Assembly (NCBI GenBank): GCA_902515765.1 | Contig: CABXVZ010000009.1 | Location: 1-39,915 of the forward strand | DNA: 39,915 nucleotides | Direction: 5' to 3' | Origin: an uncultured Alphaproteobacteria bacterium | GTDB lineage: Bacteria; Pseudomonadota; Alphaproteobacteria; HIMB59 | Shown here: positions 7,126 through 15,515 of the stretch, one piece after another | Layout of the letters: every line of letters starts with the position of its first letter | How positions within the stretch are numbered: position 1 is the stretch's first letter | Notes under the pieces: model-generated | What the model was told of the DNA's origin: nothing | Seen by the model: only the letters and a program-made list of their open reading frames with translations | Databases searched by the model: none | Program-made: the position numbers and the translations under genes

Positions 7126-8394
7126 CTAAAGGGCTTTAGTTTTGTCGATAAATTGGTTTTCAAATTTTGCCAATTGTGGCATAAATTTAAACCAAGCATC
7201 TTTTAGTGCCTCTACAAACTTCTCAGTAGAGTCATTGGAATGGCAAGGTGTTGGGGTAATTCTTATTCTCTCAGTTCCTTTAGGGACTGTAGGATAATTA
7301 ATAGGCTGAACATATACTTGATGTTCATTTAATAAAAAATCGCTAATTTCTTTGCACAGCTTACTATCTCCTATTAAAACAGGGATAATGTGAGAACCAG
7401 AGTCTAAAAATGGAATTCCAGATTGACGTAATTCTTTTTTGACATAGTTAACATTTTCAAAAAAAGTATTTCTGAGTTCTTTATTCTTCTTGACTTGTTT
7501 AATGCTCTCTAAACTACCTGCGGCTACAGCAGGACACATCGAGGTGGTGAATATAAAGCCTTTAGAAAAGCTTCTGACAAAATCAATTATAGTATTAGAA
7601 GAGGCGATATAACCACCAGCAAGACCAAAGGCTTTAGCTAGTGTTCCGTTTATAATATCTATATGCTCTGATAATCCTTTTTCATCAGCTACTCCCGCAG
7701 CATTAGGTCCGTATAAACCTACTGCGTGAACTTCATCTAAATAAATTAGCGCTCCATTATCCTGAGCAACTTCAATTATATCCTCCAGGGGAGCGAAGTC
7801 TGACTCCATAGAATAAACAGACTCTAGGACAATTATTTTAGGTCTTGAAAAATCTACACCCTTAAGAATTTCTTTTAAATTTTTAACATTATTATGTTTA
7901 AAAATAGCTTTTTCTTTTTTACTAGCCCTAATACCTTCGATTAAAGAAGCGTGATTAAGTTCATCACTTAGCACTAAACAATTATCAAAGGCAGATATGA
8001 TCGACTTCAAAGCTGATTCATTAGCGCTGTATCCTGAGTTGAATGCAAGAGCCCTTTCTTTTTTATGTAAGTCAGCGATTTCCTTTTCTAATTGGATATG
8101 AAAGTTAGTTGTACCAGAAATATTTCTAGTGCCACCGCTACCAGCGCCTAGTTTTTCTGCAGCTGTTTGCATGGCAGAAATTACATGCTTATTCTGACTC
8201 ATTCCCAAATAATCATTAGAACACCAGACATCTATTTCTTCAGACCTACCTTTACTATGACGAGTTGCTTTGGGATATTGTCCAGCTTTTCTCTCGATAT
8301 TATTAAAAACTCTATAATGGCCTTCGTCTTTAATCTTATCAATCTCTAGTTCGAGTTTACTTAAATAATTTGATTTCCAATTATGGCTTTTCAC
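7126..8394 (-). CDS. hemA: 5-aminolevulinate synthase (C4 pathway)
   Basis: A 422-residue PLP enzyme condensing glycine and succinyl-CoA to 5-aminolevulinate, the first heme precursor in alphaproteobacteria. Visible features are CSNDYLGMS (58-66), GAGSGGTRNISGT (83-95), the PLP-contact DEVHAVG (220-226) and NGTLAKAFG (249-257), with Lys254 the Schiff-base lysine. The C-terminus has QPINYPTVPKGTERIRITPT, the typical glycine-site segment. The length is slightly above the usual 400-410 because of a C-terminal tail. This choice of ALA route, rather than glutamyl-tRNA reductase, marks the organism as alphaproteobacterial. It lies about 1.9 kb upstream of, and divergent from, the hemC-B-E-H-F run. 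Confidence 0.95.
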   Translation of the reverse strand: MKSHNWKSNYLSKLELEIDKIKDEGHYRVFNNIERKAGQYPKATRHSKGRSEEIDVWCSNDYLGMSQNKHVISAMQTAAEKLGAGSGGTRNISGTTNFHIQLEKEIADLHKKERALAFNSGYSANESALKSIISAFDNCLVLSDELNHASLIEGIRASKKEKAIFKHNNVKNLKEILKGVDFSRPKIIVLESVYSMESDFAPLEDIIEVAQDNGALIYLDEVHAVGLYGPNAAGVADEKGLSEHIDIINGTLAKAFGLAGGYIASSNTIIDFVRSFSKGFIFTTSMCPAVAAGSLESIKQVKKNKELRNTFFENVNYVKKELRQSGIPFLDSGSHIIPVLIGDSKLCKEISDFLLNEHQVYVQPINYPTVPKGTERIRITPTPCHSNDSTEKFVEALKDAWFKFMPQLAKFENQFIDKTKAL

Positions 8395-8473
8395 AGATAT
8401 AAATTTATTTTTTTCAAAATGAAAAGAAACAACAATAAAGACGCATAATGCTTCAATTAATGGTCTTTTTGTC

Positions 8474-9478
8474 CTAGTTTAGCCTTGGAATAACTTCCGT
8501 ACCTATTAATTCAATTGATTTCAATAAATTATCATGAGTAATGTCTGCAATATCCATTTGAAATTGAAATCTATCTATTCCCCCTAGGGCCTCACTGTGT
8601 CTTCTAATTTTTTCAGAAACTTGCTCTGGATCTCCTAATACAATTGCTCCTAATGGCCCTGTTTGTTGATCAAATTGTTCTCTAGTAACTGGTCCCCATC
8701 CTCTTTCTCTCCCAATTTTAGTAAACATTTTTGCATAACCCTCATAATATAAATTAACAGCTTCATCCATACTCTTAGCAACGTAACCTAAAGAATGAAG
8801 ACCTACTTTTAATTTGTCAGGACCATGCCCTGCCTCTTTCCCCGCTTGTCTATAAATATCTACTAAAGGTCTGAATCTATGAGTATTGCCACCGATAATA
8901 GCAACCATTAGTGGTAGACCTAGGGTTCCCGCTCTAGCAAAAGATTGGGTAGTGCCTCCTACACCCAACCAAATTGGAACAGATTGTTGAATGGGTCTTG
9001 GGTAAATAGGTAAATTATTCAAAGCTGGTCGAAACTTTCCTGACCAATTAACAAACTCATTTTCTCTTATATTTAAAAGGAGATCGAGTTTTTCGATAAA
9101 TAAGTCGTCATAATCTTTAAAGTCAAAACCAAATAACGGAAATGCTTCCGAAAATGACCCCCTACCGGCAACCATCTCTGCCCTTCCGCCTGATATTAAA
9201 TCCAGCGTTGATAGGTTTTGAAAAACTCTTACAGGGTCAGCAGCACTGAGGACTGTAACTGCACTAATTAATTTTATATTTTTAGTGCGGGCAGCGGCGG
9301 CAGATAAAATCATAAAAGGTGCTGAGTCTAAGAACTCTTTGCGATGATGTTCTCCAATGCCAAATGTATTTAAACCAACCTTATCTGCAAATACAATTCT
9401 TTCAATAACGTTATTAATAGATTGGACACTATTTGCTCCTTCTCTTTTATCTGCAAAACTATCTATACCTATTTCCAA
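8474..9478 (-). CDS. LLM class flavin-dependent (luciferase-like) oxidoreductase
   Basis: A 334-residue TIM-barrel member of the bacterial luciferase family. Supporting segments are FGIGEHHRKEF (about 39-49), TKNIKLISAVTVLSAADPVRVFQNLSTLDL, SGGRAEMVAGRGSFSEAFPLFGF (the flavin-phosphate region), and PIWLGVGGT (about 166-174). Such enzymes use reduced FMN and O2 for monooxygenation or desulfonation, or act as F420-like reductases; the substrate cannot be read from sequence. The SDR gene lies 8 nt upstream on the same strand, so the two probably form a two-gene operon acting on one pathway. Sequence is more conserved-looking and slightly less AT-rich than the flanking hem genes. Confidence 0.85.
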   Translation of the reverse strand: MEIGIDSFADKREGANSVQSINNVIERIVFADKVGLNTFGIGEHHRKEFLDSAPFMILSAAAARTKNIKLISAVTVLSAADPVRVFQNLSTLDLISGGRAEMVAGRGSFSEAFPLFGFDFKDYDDLFIEKLDLLLNIRENEFVNWSGKFRPALNNLPIYPRPIQQSVPIWLGVGGTTQSFARAGTLGLPLMVAIIGGNTHRFRPLVDIYRQAGKEAGHGPDKLKVGLHSLGYVAKSMDEAVNLYYEGYAKMFTKIGRERGWGPVTREQFDQQTGPLGAIVLGDPEQVSEKIRRHSEALGGIDRFQFQMDIADITHDNLLKSIELIGTEVIPRLN

Positions 9479-9486
9479 ATTTTTAA

Positions 9487-10164
9487 CTAAAATTTTTCAG
9501 TGTTTGACCTAATCTCAACTTCCCAAGACCAAGCAGATTTATCTTGTTCATAAAAATTTAGATATTGTTTTGCGATCTCATCAGGATGAACCATTTGATA
9601 GTCTCCAATTGGTTTTCTACCAATTCCCCCGTCAATGATAAAATGTCCTATGTGGATATTTTGAGGATGAAGCTCCCTTGCAAGAGATTGTGCTAAACCT
9701 CGAAGACCAAATTTACCAATTGCAAATGAAGCTGATTTTGCAAATCCTTTAATGCTTGCGGAGGATCCTGTAAAAAAGATATTTCCCCCACCTTCTTCTA
9801 ACATTCTTTTTGCAGCTTCTTGAGCTACAAGGAAGGCTCCGTAACTATTAACCTTTATAGTTTCAAGCATTTCATCTTGATCAAATTCTATGAATGGTTT
9901 AATGATTCTTAAGGAGGGGTTATAAATAACAATATTAGGTGTTCCTAATATTTTGTCAGTTTCTTCAAATAAATTTTTAACACTATTTTTATCTGAAGAG
10001 TCACAACTAAAGAGTTCAGCCCCTATCTCATCTTTTAAAGAATTTAGCTTATCTGTATTTCTAGCTACTAAACCAATTTTCATACCTTTGGCATGGAATG
10101 TTCTAGCTAAAGATGTGCTCAGACCTGGACCAGAACCCACAATTAACAGAGATTTTTGACTCAT
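9487..10164 (-). CDS. SDR family oxidoreductase with Phe in place of the catalytic Tyr
   Basis: A 225-residue short-chain dehydrogenase fold. The cofactor loop is LIVGSGPGLSTSLA (about 7-20), a GxGxGxS-like variant; the downstream elements are SCDSSDK, YNPSL (the NNAG position) and GSSASIKG (catalytic Ser region). At the active site the usual YxxxK reads FAIGK, in ASFAIGKFGLRGLAQSLAREL, so the catalytic Tyr is Phe. A group of SDRs with FAxAKFALRALAQ-type sequences shares this, so it is probably a subfamily trait and not a mutation. Reductase activity is therefore doubtful and a different role is possible. It shares an operon with the downstream LLM gene and diverges from hemC. Confidence 0.82.
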   Translation of the reverse strand: MSQKSLLIVGSGPGLSTSLARTFHAKGMKIGLVARNTDKLNSLKDEIGAELFSCDSSDKNSVKNLFEETDKILGTPNIVIYNPSLRIIKPFIEFDQDEMLETIKVNSYGAFLVAQEAAKRMLEEGGGNIFFTGSSASIKGFAKSASFAIGKFGLRGLAQSLARELHPQNIHIGHFIIDGGIGRKPIGDYQMVHPDEIAKQYLNFYEQDKSAWSWEVEIRSNTEKF

Positions 10165-10191
10165 ATTTATAATATTTATTAAGTATCATAT

Positions 10192-10219
10192 TTGTCAATC
10201 ACTTCAAATTAGCTATAAA
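10192..10219 (+). promoter_or_regulatory. Candidate sigma70-type promoter for the hemC operon
   Basis: TTGTCA (10192-10197) and TATAAA (10214-10219) are separated by 16 nt in the 114-nt divergent gap between the SDR gene and hemC. Transcription would start near 10226, leaving a leader of about 50 nt before hemC. The motif pair is good for this AT-rich genome, but such pairs also arise by chance, so this is only moderately supported. No operator or known riboswitch is apparent in the leader. Confidence 0.4.
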
Positions 10220-10278
10220 GTCTCGCTAAAATTGTATTAGTGACCATTATTTGTTATGTCTTAATTCCATCTTAATTT

Positions 10279-11757
10279 ATGAAAAATTTAATTTTATCAT
10301 CGCGAAAAAGTTTCTTAGCTAGAATTCAAACAAGAATAGCTTCAGAAAAAATAAAAAAATATTTTTCTGGCATTATACAATTTGATTATTCTAACTCTTT
10401 AGGAGATACCGACTATTCAAAGAAAGCTTGGGAAAATCATGGTTTTGGGATTTTTACTAATACTTTAAGTAAAAAATTAATAAATAAAGAGGTAGATGTT
10501 GTTGTTCATTCATTTAAAGACTTACCAGTAAAGAGATCAAATAAATTATCATACATGTGTCTTGAAAGAGAAGATCCTAGAGATGTTGTCTTAATAAAAA
10601 AAACTTCTTTAAAGAAAAAAAAATTGGTTATAGCTACCTCTTCCCCCAGAAGAGAATACTATTTAAAATTATTAAAAGACTTTCTTCCTTATCAAAATTT
10701 AAAATCGGAACCTATTAGAGGCAATATTCAAACTCGATTAGAAAAAATATTAATATCTAATAATCAAGATGGGGTTTTTATAGCTAAAGCTGCAATTGAT
10801 AGAATTTTTAAATATGGGGGAAAAGTAAGCTTAAAAGAATATAAAAAATTTAAATTTATTTTTCAAAAGTTTGAAAAAATTATACTTCCATTATCAGAAT
10901 TTCCTAGTGCGGCAGCTCAAGGTTGCATAGTCTTAGAATTTAGAAAAGATGACCTTAAAATAAAGAGGATATTAAATAAAATAAATCATATTTCTTCACT
11001 GGAAGATTGTTTGATGGAAAGAAAATATTTAGCAAAATGGGGTGGAGGTTGTGCTCTAGATATCGGGGTTACAATAGAAAATTTCCTAGATAAAAAAGTA
11101 TTATTCACAAGAGGACGAGACGCTCATACAAAAAAATATTTTAAAGAGAAAAAATATCTTAACAAAATTAATACCAAAAAAGTTCAAAATGTATTCCCTT
11201 CAAAGCTCTCCAAATATCAAATGTTTAAAAGAGAATTAAATGACTTTTCAAAAAAATTAGATAACAAAAATCTTTTGCTTACAAGAGGTGACTATAAAGA
11301 GACTAAATCATTGAAAAATGCATCTAATATTACTACTTCCGGTATTTCTACTTGGAAGAAAATCAATCAAAAAGGTATTTTAGTTAATTCCACCTTGGAT
11401 GGATTTGGTGAGGATTATCGAGAAATTGAAGACTATTATAAAAGTAAGAAAGCACCACTTTTTAAACTATCTTATAAAGGAAATTCTTTTAAATCGAAAT
11501 ATTCAATAATTTCTCATTATAGCTTAGTTCCCTCCATTAATGAATTTACAGTTGATAGTTTATTCATTTCAGAAAGCTTTTATTGGATGAGTTTTTCGGC
11601 CTTTAATCTTGCCATACAATTAAGGCCTGATATTTTAAATAAGCGTAATTCCTGTGGACCAGGACAAACTTATCAGCAGATATCTAGATTTATTTCCAAA
11701 GAGAATTTAAACATATATCTTAGTTATGAAGATTTTAAAAAATATGAACTAAAATGA
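10279..11757 (+). CDS. hemC: Hydroxymethylbilane synthase with a ~185-residue C-terminal extension (possible HemD-like domain)
   Basis: Residues 1-300 are porphobilinogen deaminase: SSRKSFLARIQT (7-18), VVVHSFKDLPV (74-84) with catalytic Asp81, ATSSPRRE (119-126), EPIRGNIQTRL (144-154), AAQGCIVLEF (212-221) and KWGGGCALDIG (253-263), with Cys258 the dipyrromethane anchor. It polymerises four porphobilinogens to hydroxymethylbilane. The protein is 492 residues against about 310 for normal HemC. The extra part (about 305-492) alternates strands and helices and ends with DSLFISESFYWMSFSAFNL, then CGPGQTYQQISRF and LNIYLSYEDF. That order (strand, helix, GxxT-like turn, helix, final strand) resembles the second half of uroporphyrinogen III synthase. 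No separate hemD occurs in this otherwise complete cluster, so a HemC-HemD-type fusion is my inference. The stop overlaps the hemB ATG by 4 nt. Confidence 0.88.
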   Translation: MKNLILSSRKSFLARIQTRIASEKIKKYFSGIIQFDYSNSLGDTDYSKKAWENHGFGIFTNTLSKKLINKEVDVVVHSFKDLPVKRSNKLSYMCLEREDPRDVVLIKKTSLKKKKLVIATSSPRREYYLKLLKDFLPYQNLKSEPIRGNIQTRLEKILISNNQDGVFIAKAAIDRIFKYGGKVSLKEYKKFKFIFQKFEKIILPLSEFPSAAAQGCIVLEFRKDDLKIKRILNKINHISSLEDCLMERKYLAKWGGGCALDIGVTIENFLDKKVLFTRGRDAHTKKYFKEKKYLNKINTKKVQNVFPSKLSKYQMFKRELNDFSKKLDNKNLLLTRGDYKETKSLKNASNITTSGISTWKKINQKGILVNSTLDGFGEDYREIEDYYKSKKAPLFKLSYKGNSFKSKYSIISHYSLVPSINEFTVDSLFISESFYWMSFSAFNLAIQLRPDILNKRNSCGPGQTYQQISRFISKENLNIYLSYEDFKKYELK

Positions 11758-12674
11758 AAATATACTTTCCAAATAAATCATCATCCAATTTAAGTAAAAA
11801 GATGCTAATTCAACCGATATTTGTTGATCAACGTCTCAAAGTCAAAAAAAAAATAAAAGGACTAGGTAATAATTATAGCTGGACACAATCTACTATTACA
11901 AAGGCCATTGAAACTGATCTTAAAAAAGGAATAACAAATTTTTTGTTATTTATTGTCCCTACAGATAAACAAAAATTACCTGAGGATTTTAGTTTTCATT
12001 ATGATGTAATCCACAACCTTAAAAAAAAATTTAAAAAAGATATAACTTTATTAATTGATACTTGTTTATGCTCCATTACTCCTGATGGTCATTGTGGTAT
12101 TTCTCATAAGAAAAAAATTGATTTAAAACAAACTCATTATGCTCTGGGTTTAGCTGCCAATACTTATCTAGAGGCAGGAGCGGACATTATCGCTCCTAGT
12201 GATATGATGAAAAACACTACCCGCTACCTTAGAAAAATTTTCAATGAAAATGGTTTTCATCAATCTCAAATCATGAGCTATTCAACTAAATTTAAAAGTG
12301 GTTTTTATGGTCCCTTTAGAGATGCAGCAAACTCATCCCCAAAAGGGTTTGATCGTTCCTCTTATCAACTGCCAGTGACTGATAGAAATAAAGCTATTAA
12401 TAGCTCCATTATAAATGCTGCCCAAGGAGCTAATTATTTAATGGTTAAGCCTGGAATGACTTCTATTGACTTAATTGCTGATATAAAGAGAGAAACATTA
12501 TTGCCCACTGGGGCTTATCAGGTCAGCGGTGAATTTGCTAGCTTACAGCTTTTAGAAGCCAATAAATTAGGTAAATATATTGATCTCTTAAATGAGTCTT
12601 TAAATGTATTTTCCAGAGCTAAAGCAGACTTTATTATTACTTATGGAGCCAGAGATATTGTCAAATATTTATAA
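11754..12674 (+). CDS. hemB: Delta-aminolevulinic acid dehydratase (porphobilinogen synthase)
   Basis: A 306-residue enzyme that joins two ALA molecules to porphobilinogen. The active-site metal motif is LIDTCLCSITPDGHCGI, giving the zinc ligands Cys104, Cys106 and Cys114. The two Schiff-base lysines are present: Lys179 in MSYSTKFKSGFYGPFRDA and Lys232 in YLMVKPGM. YQVSGEFASL follows, as in the family. The enzyme is about 20 residues shorter than usual, mainly at the N-terminal arm (it begins directly with a strand region before IQPIFV), which could affect octamer assembly. It is translationally coupled to hemC (ATGA overlap) and overlaps hemE by about 32 nt. Confidence 0.95.
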   Translation: MKIYFPNKSSSNLSKKMLIQPIFVDQRLKVKKKIKGLGNNYSWTQSTITKAIETDLKKGITNFLLFIVPTDKQKLPEDFSFHYDVIHNLKKKFKKDITLLIDTCLCSITPDGHCGISHKKKIDLKQTHYALGLAANTYLEAGADIIAPSDMMKNTTRYLRKIFNENGFHQSQIMSYSTKFKSGFYGPFRDAANSSPKGFDRSSYQLPVTDRNKAINSSIINAAQGANYLMVKPGMTSIDLIADIKRETLLPTGAYQVSGEFASLQLLEANKLGKYIDLLNESLNVFSRAKADFIITYGARDIVKYL

Positions 12675-13659
12675 CAAGAGATTTCATAACTCACTTCAAA
12701 AAAAAGAACAAGATGTTCCTCCTATTTGGATGATGCGCCAAGCTGGCCGATATCATAAACACTATCAAAATTTAAAAAAAAAATACACATTTGAACAACT
12801 ATGTCGAAATCCTGAGCTTGCTTGTGAAGTAACATTAGGTCCTATTCTAGATTTTGATTTTGATGCAGCCATATTATTTAGTGATATTCTGTTTCCTTTA
12901 GATTATTTAGGAATGAAACTATCTTTTAGCCCTGGTCCAGTATTTCAAAATAATCTTACTCATCTAATGCTAAATCAGTATAATATAGATGAATTTGATG
13001 ACTACATCCAATTTCAAAATCAATCTCTTCAATTAATTCGTAAAAGCTTACCCAAAGATAAAGCATTAATAGGATTTGTAGGAGGGCCAATAACCCTTTA
13101 TCACTTTGCTATTAGAAATAATCCTATAGCTGATAATCTACTTTCTACAGCTATTCCTGTGTTAGAGAATATTTTATTTAAAAATATTGAGATACAACTT
13201 CGAAATGATATCGACTTGTTGATGATTTTTGACACTGAAGCAAACAACCTTAATGATGAGGATTTTATAAAACTTAGCATCCCTTTTATTGAGAAAGTAT
13301 CTAACAAGTACCCTAATAAAATAGGATATTTCACAAAAAATATATCCTCCAATAAATTTCAAGAATTAAAAAAAATTAACTCGTTAAAACTAACCGTACT
13401 TGGCACTCGATATAATCTCCTTGAGGAACTTTCACAAACACACTTAAGCCTCCAAGGAAATTTTTCAAATGAACTTTTAACAATAACTGACCAAGATGAT
13501 TTTATGTCAACTTTAAATGAGTTCATAAATTTTTATCAGTCTCACAGTCCTCTCCAAAGGGCTGGATGGATTGCTAGTCTTGATCATGGCGTTCAAAAGA
13601 GTACACCTGAGAGAAATATTCACCTTTTCATTGAGCATATAAGAACTAAATTATGTTGA
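12643..13659 (+). CDS. hemE: Uroporphyrinogen decarboxylase
   Basis: A 338-residue enzyme decarboxylating uroporphyrinogen III to coproporphyrinogen III. Signatures are PPIWMMRQAGRYHKHY (26-41), AAILFSDILFPLDYLGM (75-91) with the catalytic Asp81, and GFVGGPITLYHFAI; the C-terminus has SLDHGVQKSTPERN where relatives have NLGHG. I chose ATG at 12643, which places PxWxMRQAGR at a normal distance from the start. A farther ATG at 12604 would add 13 residues inside hemB, and TTG at 12658 is also possible. With the chosen start, hemE overlaps the end of hemB by 32 nt. The middle is divergent but all expected blocks are there. Confidence 0.93.
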   Translation: MEPEILSNIYNKRFHNSLQKKEQDVPPIWMMRQAGRYHKHYQNLKKKYTFEQLCRNPELACEVTLGPILDFDFDAAILFSDILFPLDYLGMKLSFSPGPVFQNNLTHLMLNQYNIDEFDDYIQFQNQSLQLIRKSLPKDKALIGFVGGPITLYHFAIRNNPIADNLLSTAIPVLENILFKNIEIQLRNDIDLLMIFDTEANNLNDEDFIKLSIPFIEKVSNKYPNKIGYFTKNISSNKFQELKKINSLKLTVLGTRYNLLEELSQTHLSLQGNFSNELLTITDQDDFMSTLNEFINFYQSHSPLQRAGWIASLDHGVQKSTPERNIHLFIEHIRTKLC

Positions 13660-13677
13660 AAAACGTACATTTTTATA

Positions 13678-14700
13678 ATGGCATCATTTAAAGGCAATAA
13701 ACACTACGTTCATGACTCTGGACTTAAGACTGGTGTTCTTCTGACTAATTTAGGAACTCCCGATGAACCAACTATCCCCTCTTTAAAAAAATATTTAAGA
13801 CAATTTCTCTCCGATGGAAGAGTTATTGAAACTCCCAAAGCTATTTGGTGGTTAATTTTAAATGGTATTATTTTAAATACTCGTCCAGCTAAATCAGCCA
13901 AAAATTATAAATCAGTTTGGACTGAGGAGGGCTCACCTCTTCTGCTTTATACTAAAAAACAAAAAGAGCTTATCAAAAGTCATTTAGAGAAAAAGTATTC
14001 TAATTTAGTCTTTGATATAGGGATGAGATACGGCAATCCTAGCATTAAAAAAGGACTTAATAATTTACGTAATCAAAATTGTGATCGGATTGTAGTTCTT
14101 CCATTATATCCTCAATACTGTGCTGCTACTACAGGCTCTACTTTTGATGCTGTTTCTGAAGAGCTACAACAGTGGAGATGGGTTCCATCACTAAGGTTTA
14201 TTGGAAGTTACTATGATCAACCCTTATACATAAAAGCTTTAAAAAATAGTATAGAAGATTTTTGGAGTAAGAATAAAAAACCCTCTAAATTAATTTTTAG
14301 TTATCATGGGATTCCAAAAAAATATTTAGATAAAGGAGATCCCTACCATTGCTTTTGTAGAAAAACTACAAGATTAGTTGCAGAAGAAATGAAACTTTCT
14401 GAAGGTAGCTATATGACAACTTTTCAGTCAAGATTTGGTCCGGCAGAATGGCTACAACCTTATACAGATAAAACTATTGAGAGTTTAGCTAAAGATGGAG
14501 TAGAAAATATTCATGTAATCAGCCCAGCATTTTCCTCTGACTGTTTAGAAACGATTGAGGAACTTAATGAAGAAAATAGAGAGATATTTATGGAAAATGG
14601 TGGAAAGGAATTTGGATATATTCCTTGTCTTAATGATCGAGAAGACCATATTAACTTACTTACTTCGTTGTTAGAAAACGAATTACATGGTTGGGTATGA
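13678..14700 (+). CDS. hemH: Ferrochelatase
   Basis: A 340-residue ferrochelatase inserting Fe2+ into protoporphyrin IX, the last step of heme synthesis. Visible features are GVLLTNLGTPDEPT (19-32), LPLYPQYCAATTGSTFDAV (141-159), the catalytic His210 in FSYHGIPKKY, GDPYHCFCRKTTRL (220-233), and TTFQSRFGPAEWLQPYTD. The acidic segment CLETIEELNEENREIF carries the conserved Glu of the active site. No transmembrane tail is present. It lies 18 nt behind hemE and ends in an ATGA overlap with hemF, so it is expressed with its pathway neighbours, although in reaction order it comes after HemF and HemG. Confidence 0.95.
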   Translation: MASFKGNKHYVHDSGLKTGVLLTNLGTPDEPTIPSLKKYLRQFLSDGRVIETPKAIWWLILNGIILNTRPAKSAKNYKSVWTEEGSPLLLYTKKQKELIKSHLEKKYSNLVFDIGMRYGNPSIKKGLNNLRNQNCDRIVVLPLYPQYCAATTGSTFDAVSEELQQWRWVPSLRFIGSYYDQPLYIKALKNSIEDFWSKNKKPSKLIFSYHGIPKKYLDKGDPYHCFCRKTTRLVAEEMKLSEGSYMTTFQSRFGPAEWLQPYTDKTIESLAKDGVENIHVISPAFSSDCLETIEELNEENREIFMENGGKEFGYIPCLNDREDHINLLTSLLENELHGWV

Positions 14701-15515
14701 GTGATAAAATAAAAGATCAACAGAATAAGGCAGAAAAATGGTTTCAACAACTTCGAAATCAGATGGTAGGTGCCATCCAAAATCTGGACGGATCAGCCTT
14801 TATGGAAAAAAAATGGGAACGACCAGGTGGTGGTGGTGGTTTAATGTCTATATCAAAAGGTAATCTTTTTGAAAAAGTTGGAGTGAATATTTCTACTGTC
14901 TACGGTGAATTTAGTGAAGAATTTAGAGAAAGCATGCCAGGTACAGAAGAAGATCCTAGTTTTTGGGCTAGTGGAATTTCTGTTGTGGCCCATATGAAAA
15001 ACCCAAAAATAGCTGCAGCTCATTTTAACACTCGATATATTTCCACTAAAGGCAATCAATGGTTTGGTGGGGGCTGTGATTTGACACCTGCAATTCCTGA
15101 GAAAATAGAAACAACAAATTTTCATGAAGGTCTTGAACGAACTTGCAATCAACATGATGAAGGTTACTACAATAATTTTAAGAAACAATGTGATGATTAT
15201 TTTTACTTAAAGCATCGAAAAGAACCCAGAGGGATTGGGGGTATATTCTTTGATTATGTTAATACAAATTTTGAGAAAGACTTTTCTTTTATTAAAGATA
15301 CAGGTCAATATTTTATTAATTTTTTAATTGATAACACAAAAAGGAAAAAAGATTTTGAATTTGATCAAAATGATTTAATTACTCTTTCAAAGAAAAGGTC
15401 TCGGTATGTAGAATTTAATCTTTTATATGATCGAGGAACTTTATTTGGTCTTAAAACAGGTGGGAATATAGATGCTATACTTATGTCTATGCCACCAAAT
15501 GCGAACTGGGATTAG
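14697..15515 (+). CDS. hemF: Oxygen-dependent coproporphyrinogen III oxidase
   Basis: A 272-residue aerobic coproporphyrinogen oxidase. The conserved blocks are WERPGGGGGLM (40-50), GVNISTVYGEF (62-72), ASGISVVAHMKNP (91-103), AAAHFNTRYI (107-116), WFGGGCDLTP (122-131), PRGIGGIFFDYVNT (177-190) and the C-terminal SRYVEFNLLYDRGTLFGLKT, GNIDAILMSMPP. It oxidatively decarboxylates coproporphyrinogen III to protoporphyrinogen IX using O2. I start at ATG 14697, which overlaps the hemH stop as ATGA, instead of the TTG at 14691. It is somewhat shorter than the about 300 residues of E. coli HemF. The last 4 nt overlap convergent hemG. No oxygen-independent HemN is in the window. Confidence 0.95.
   Translation: MSDKIKDQQNKAEKWFQQLRNQMVGAIQNLDGSAFMEKKWERPGGGGGLMSISKGNLFEKVGVNISTVYGEFSEEFRESMPGTEEDPSFWASGISVVAHMKNPKIAAAHFNTRYISTKGNQWFGGGCDLTPAIPEKIETTNFHEGLERTCNQHDEGYYNNFKKQCDDYFYLKHRKEPRGIGGIFFDYVNTNFEKDFSFIKDTGQYFINFLIDNTKRKKDFEFDQNDLITLSKKRSRYVEFNLLYDRGTLFGLKTGGNIDAILMSMPPNANWD

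Noticed and set aside
12604-12642. ATG at 12604 as the hemE start
   Set aside because: It would overlap hemB by 71 nt and adds residues unlike other HemE N-termini; ATG 12643 is preferred, although TTG 12658 is not excluded.
13101-13362. Two overlapping minus-strand frames inside hemE
   Set aside because: Mirror frames of A/T-rich coding DNA; hemE is clearly coding there.
14511-15188. Minus-strand frames opposite hemH and hemF
   Set aside because: No family match, no ribosome site; they mirror two firmly identified genes.
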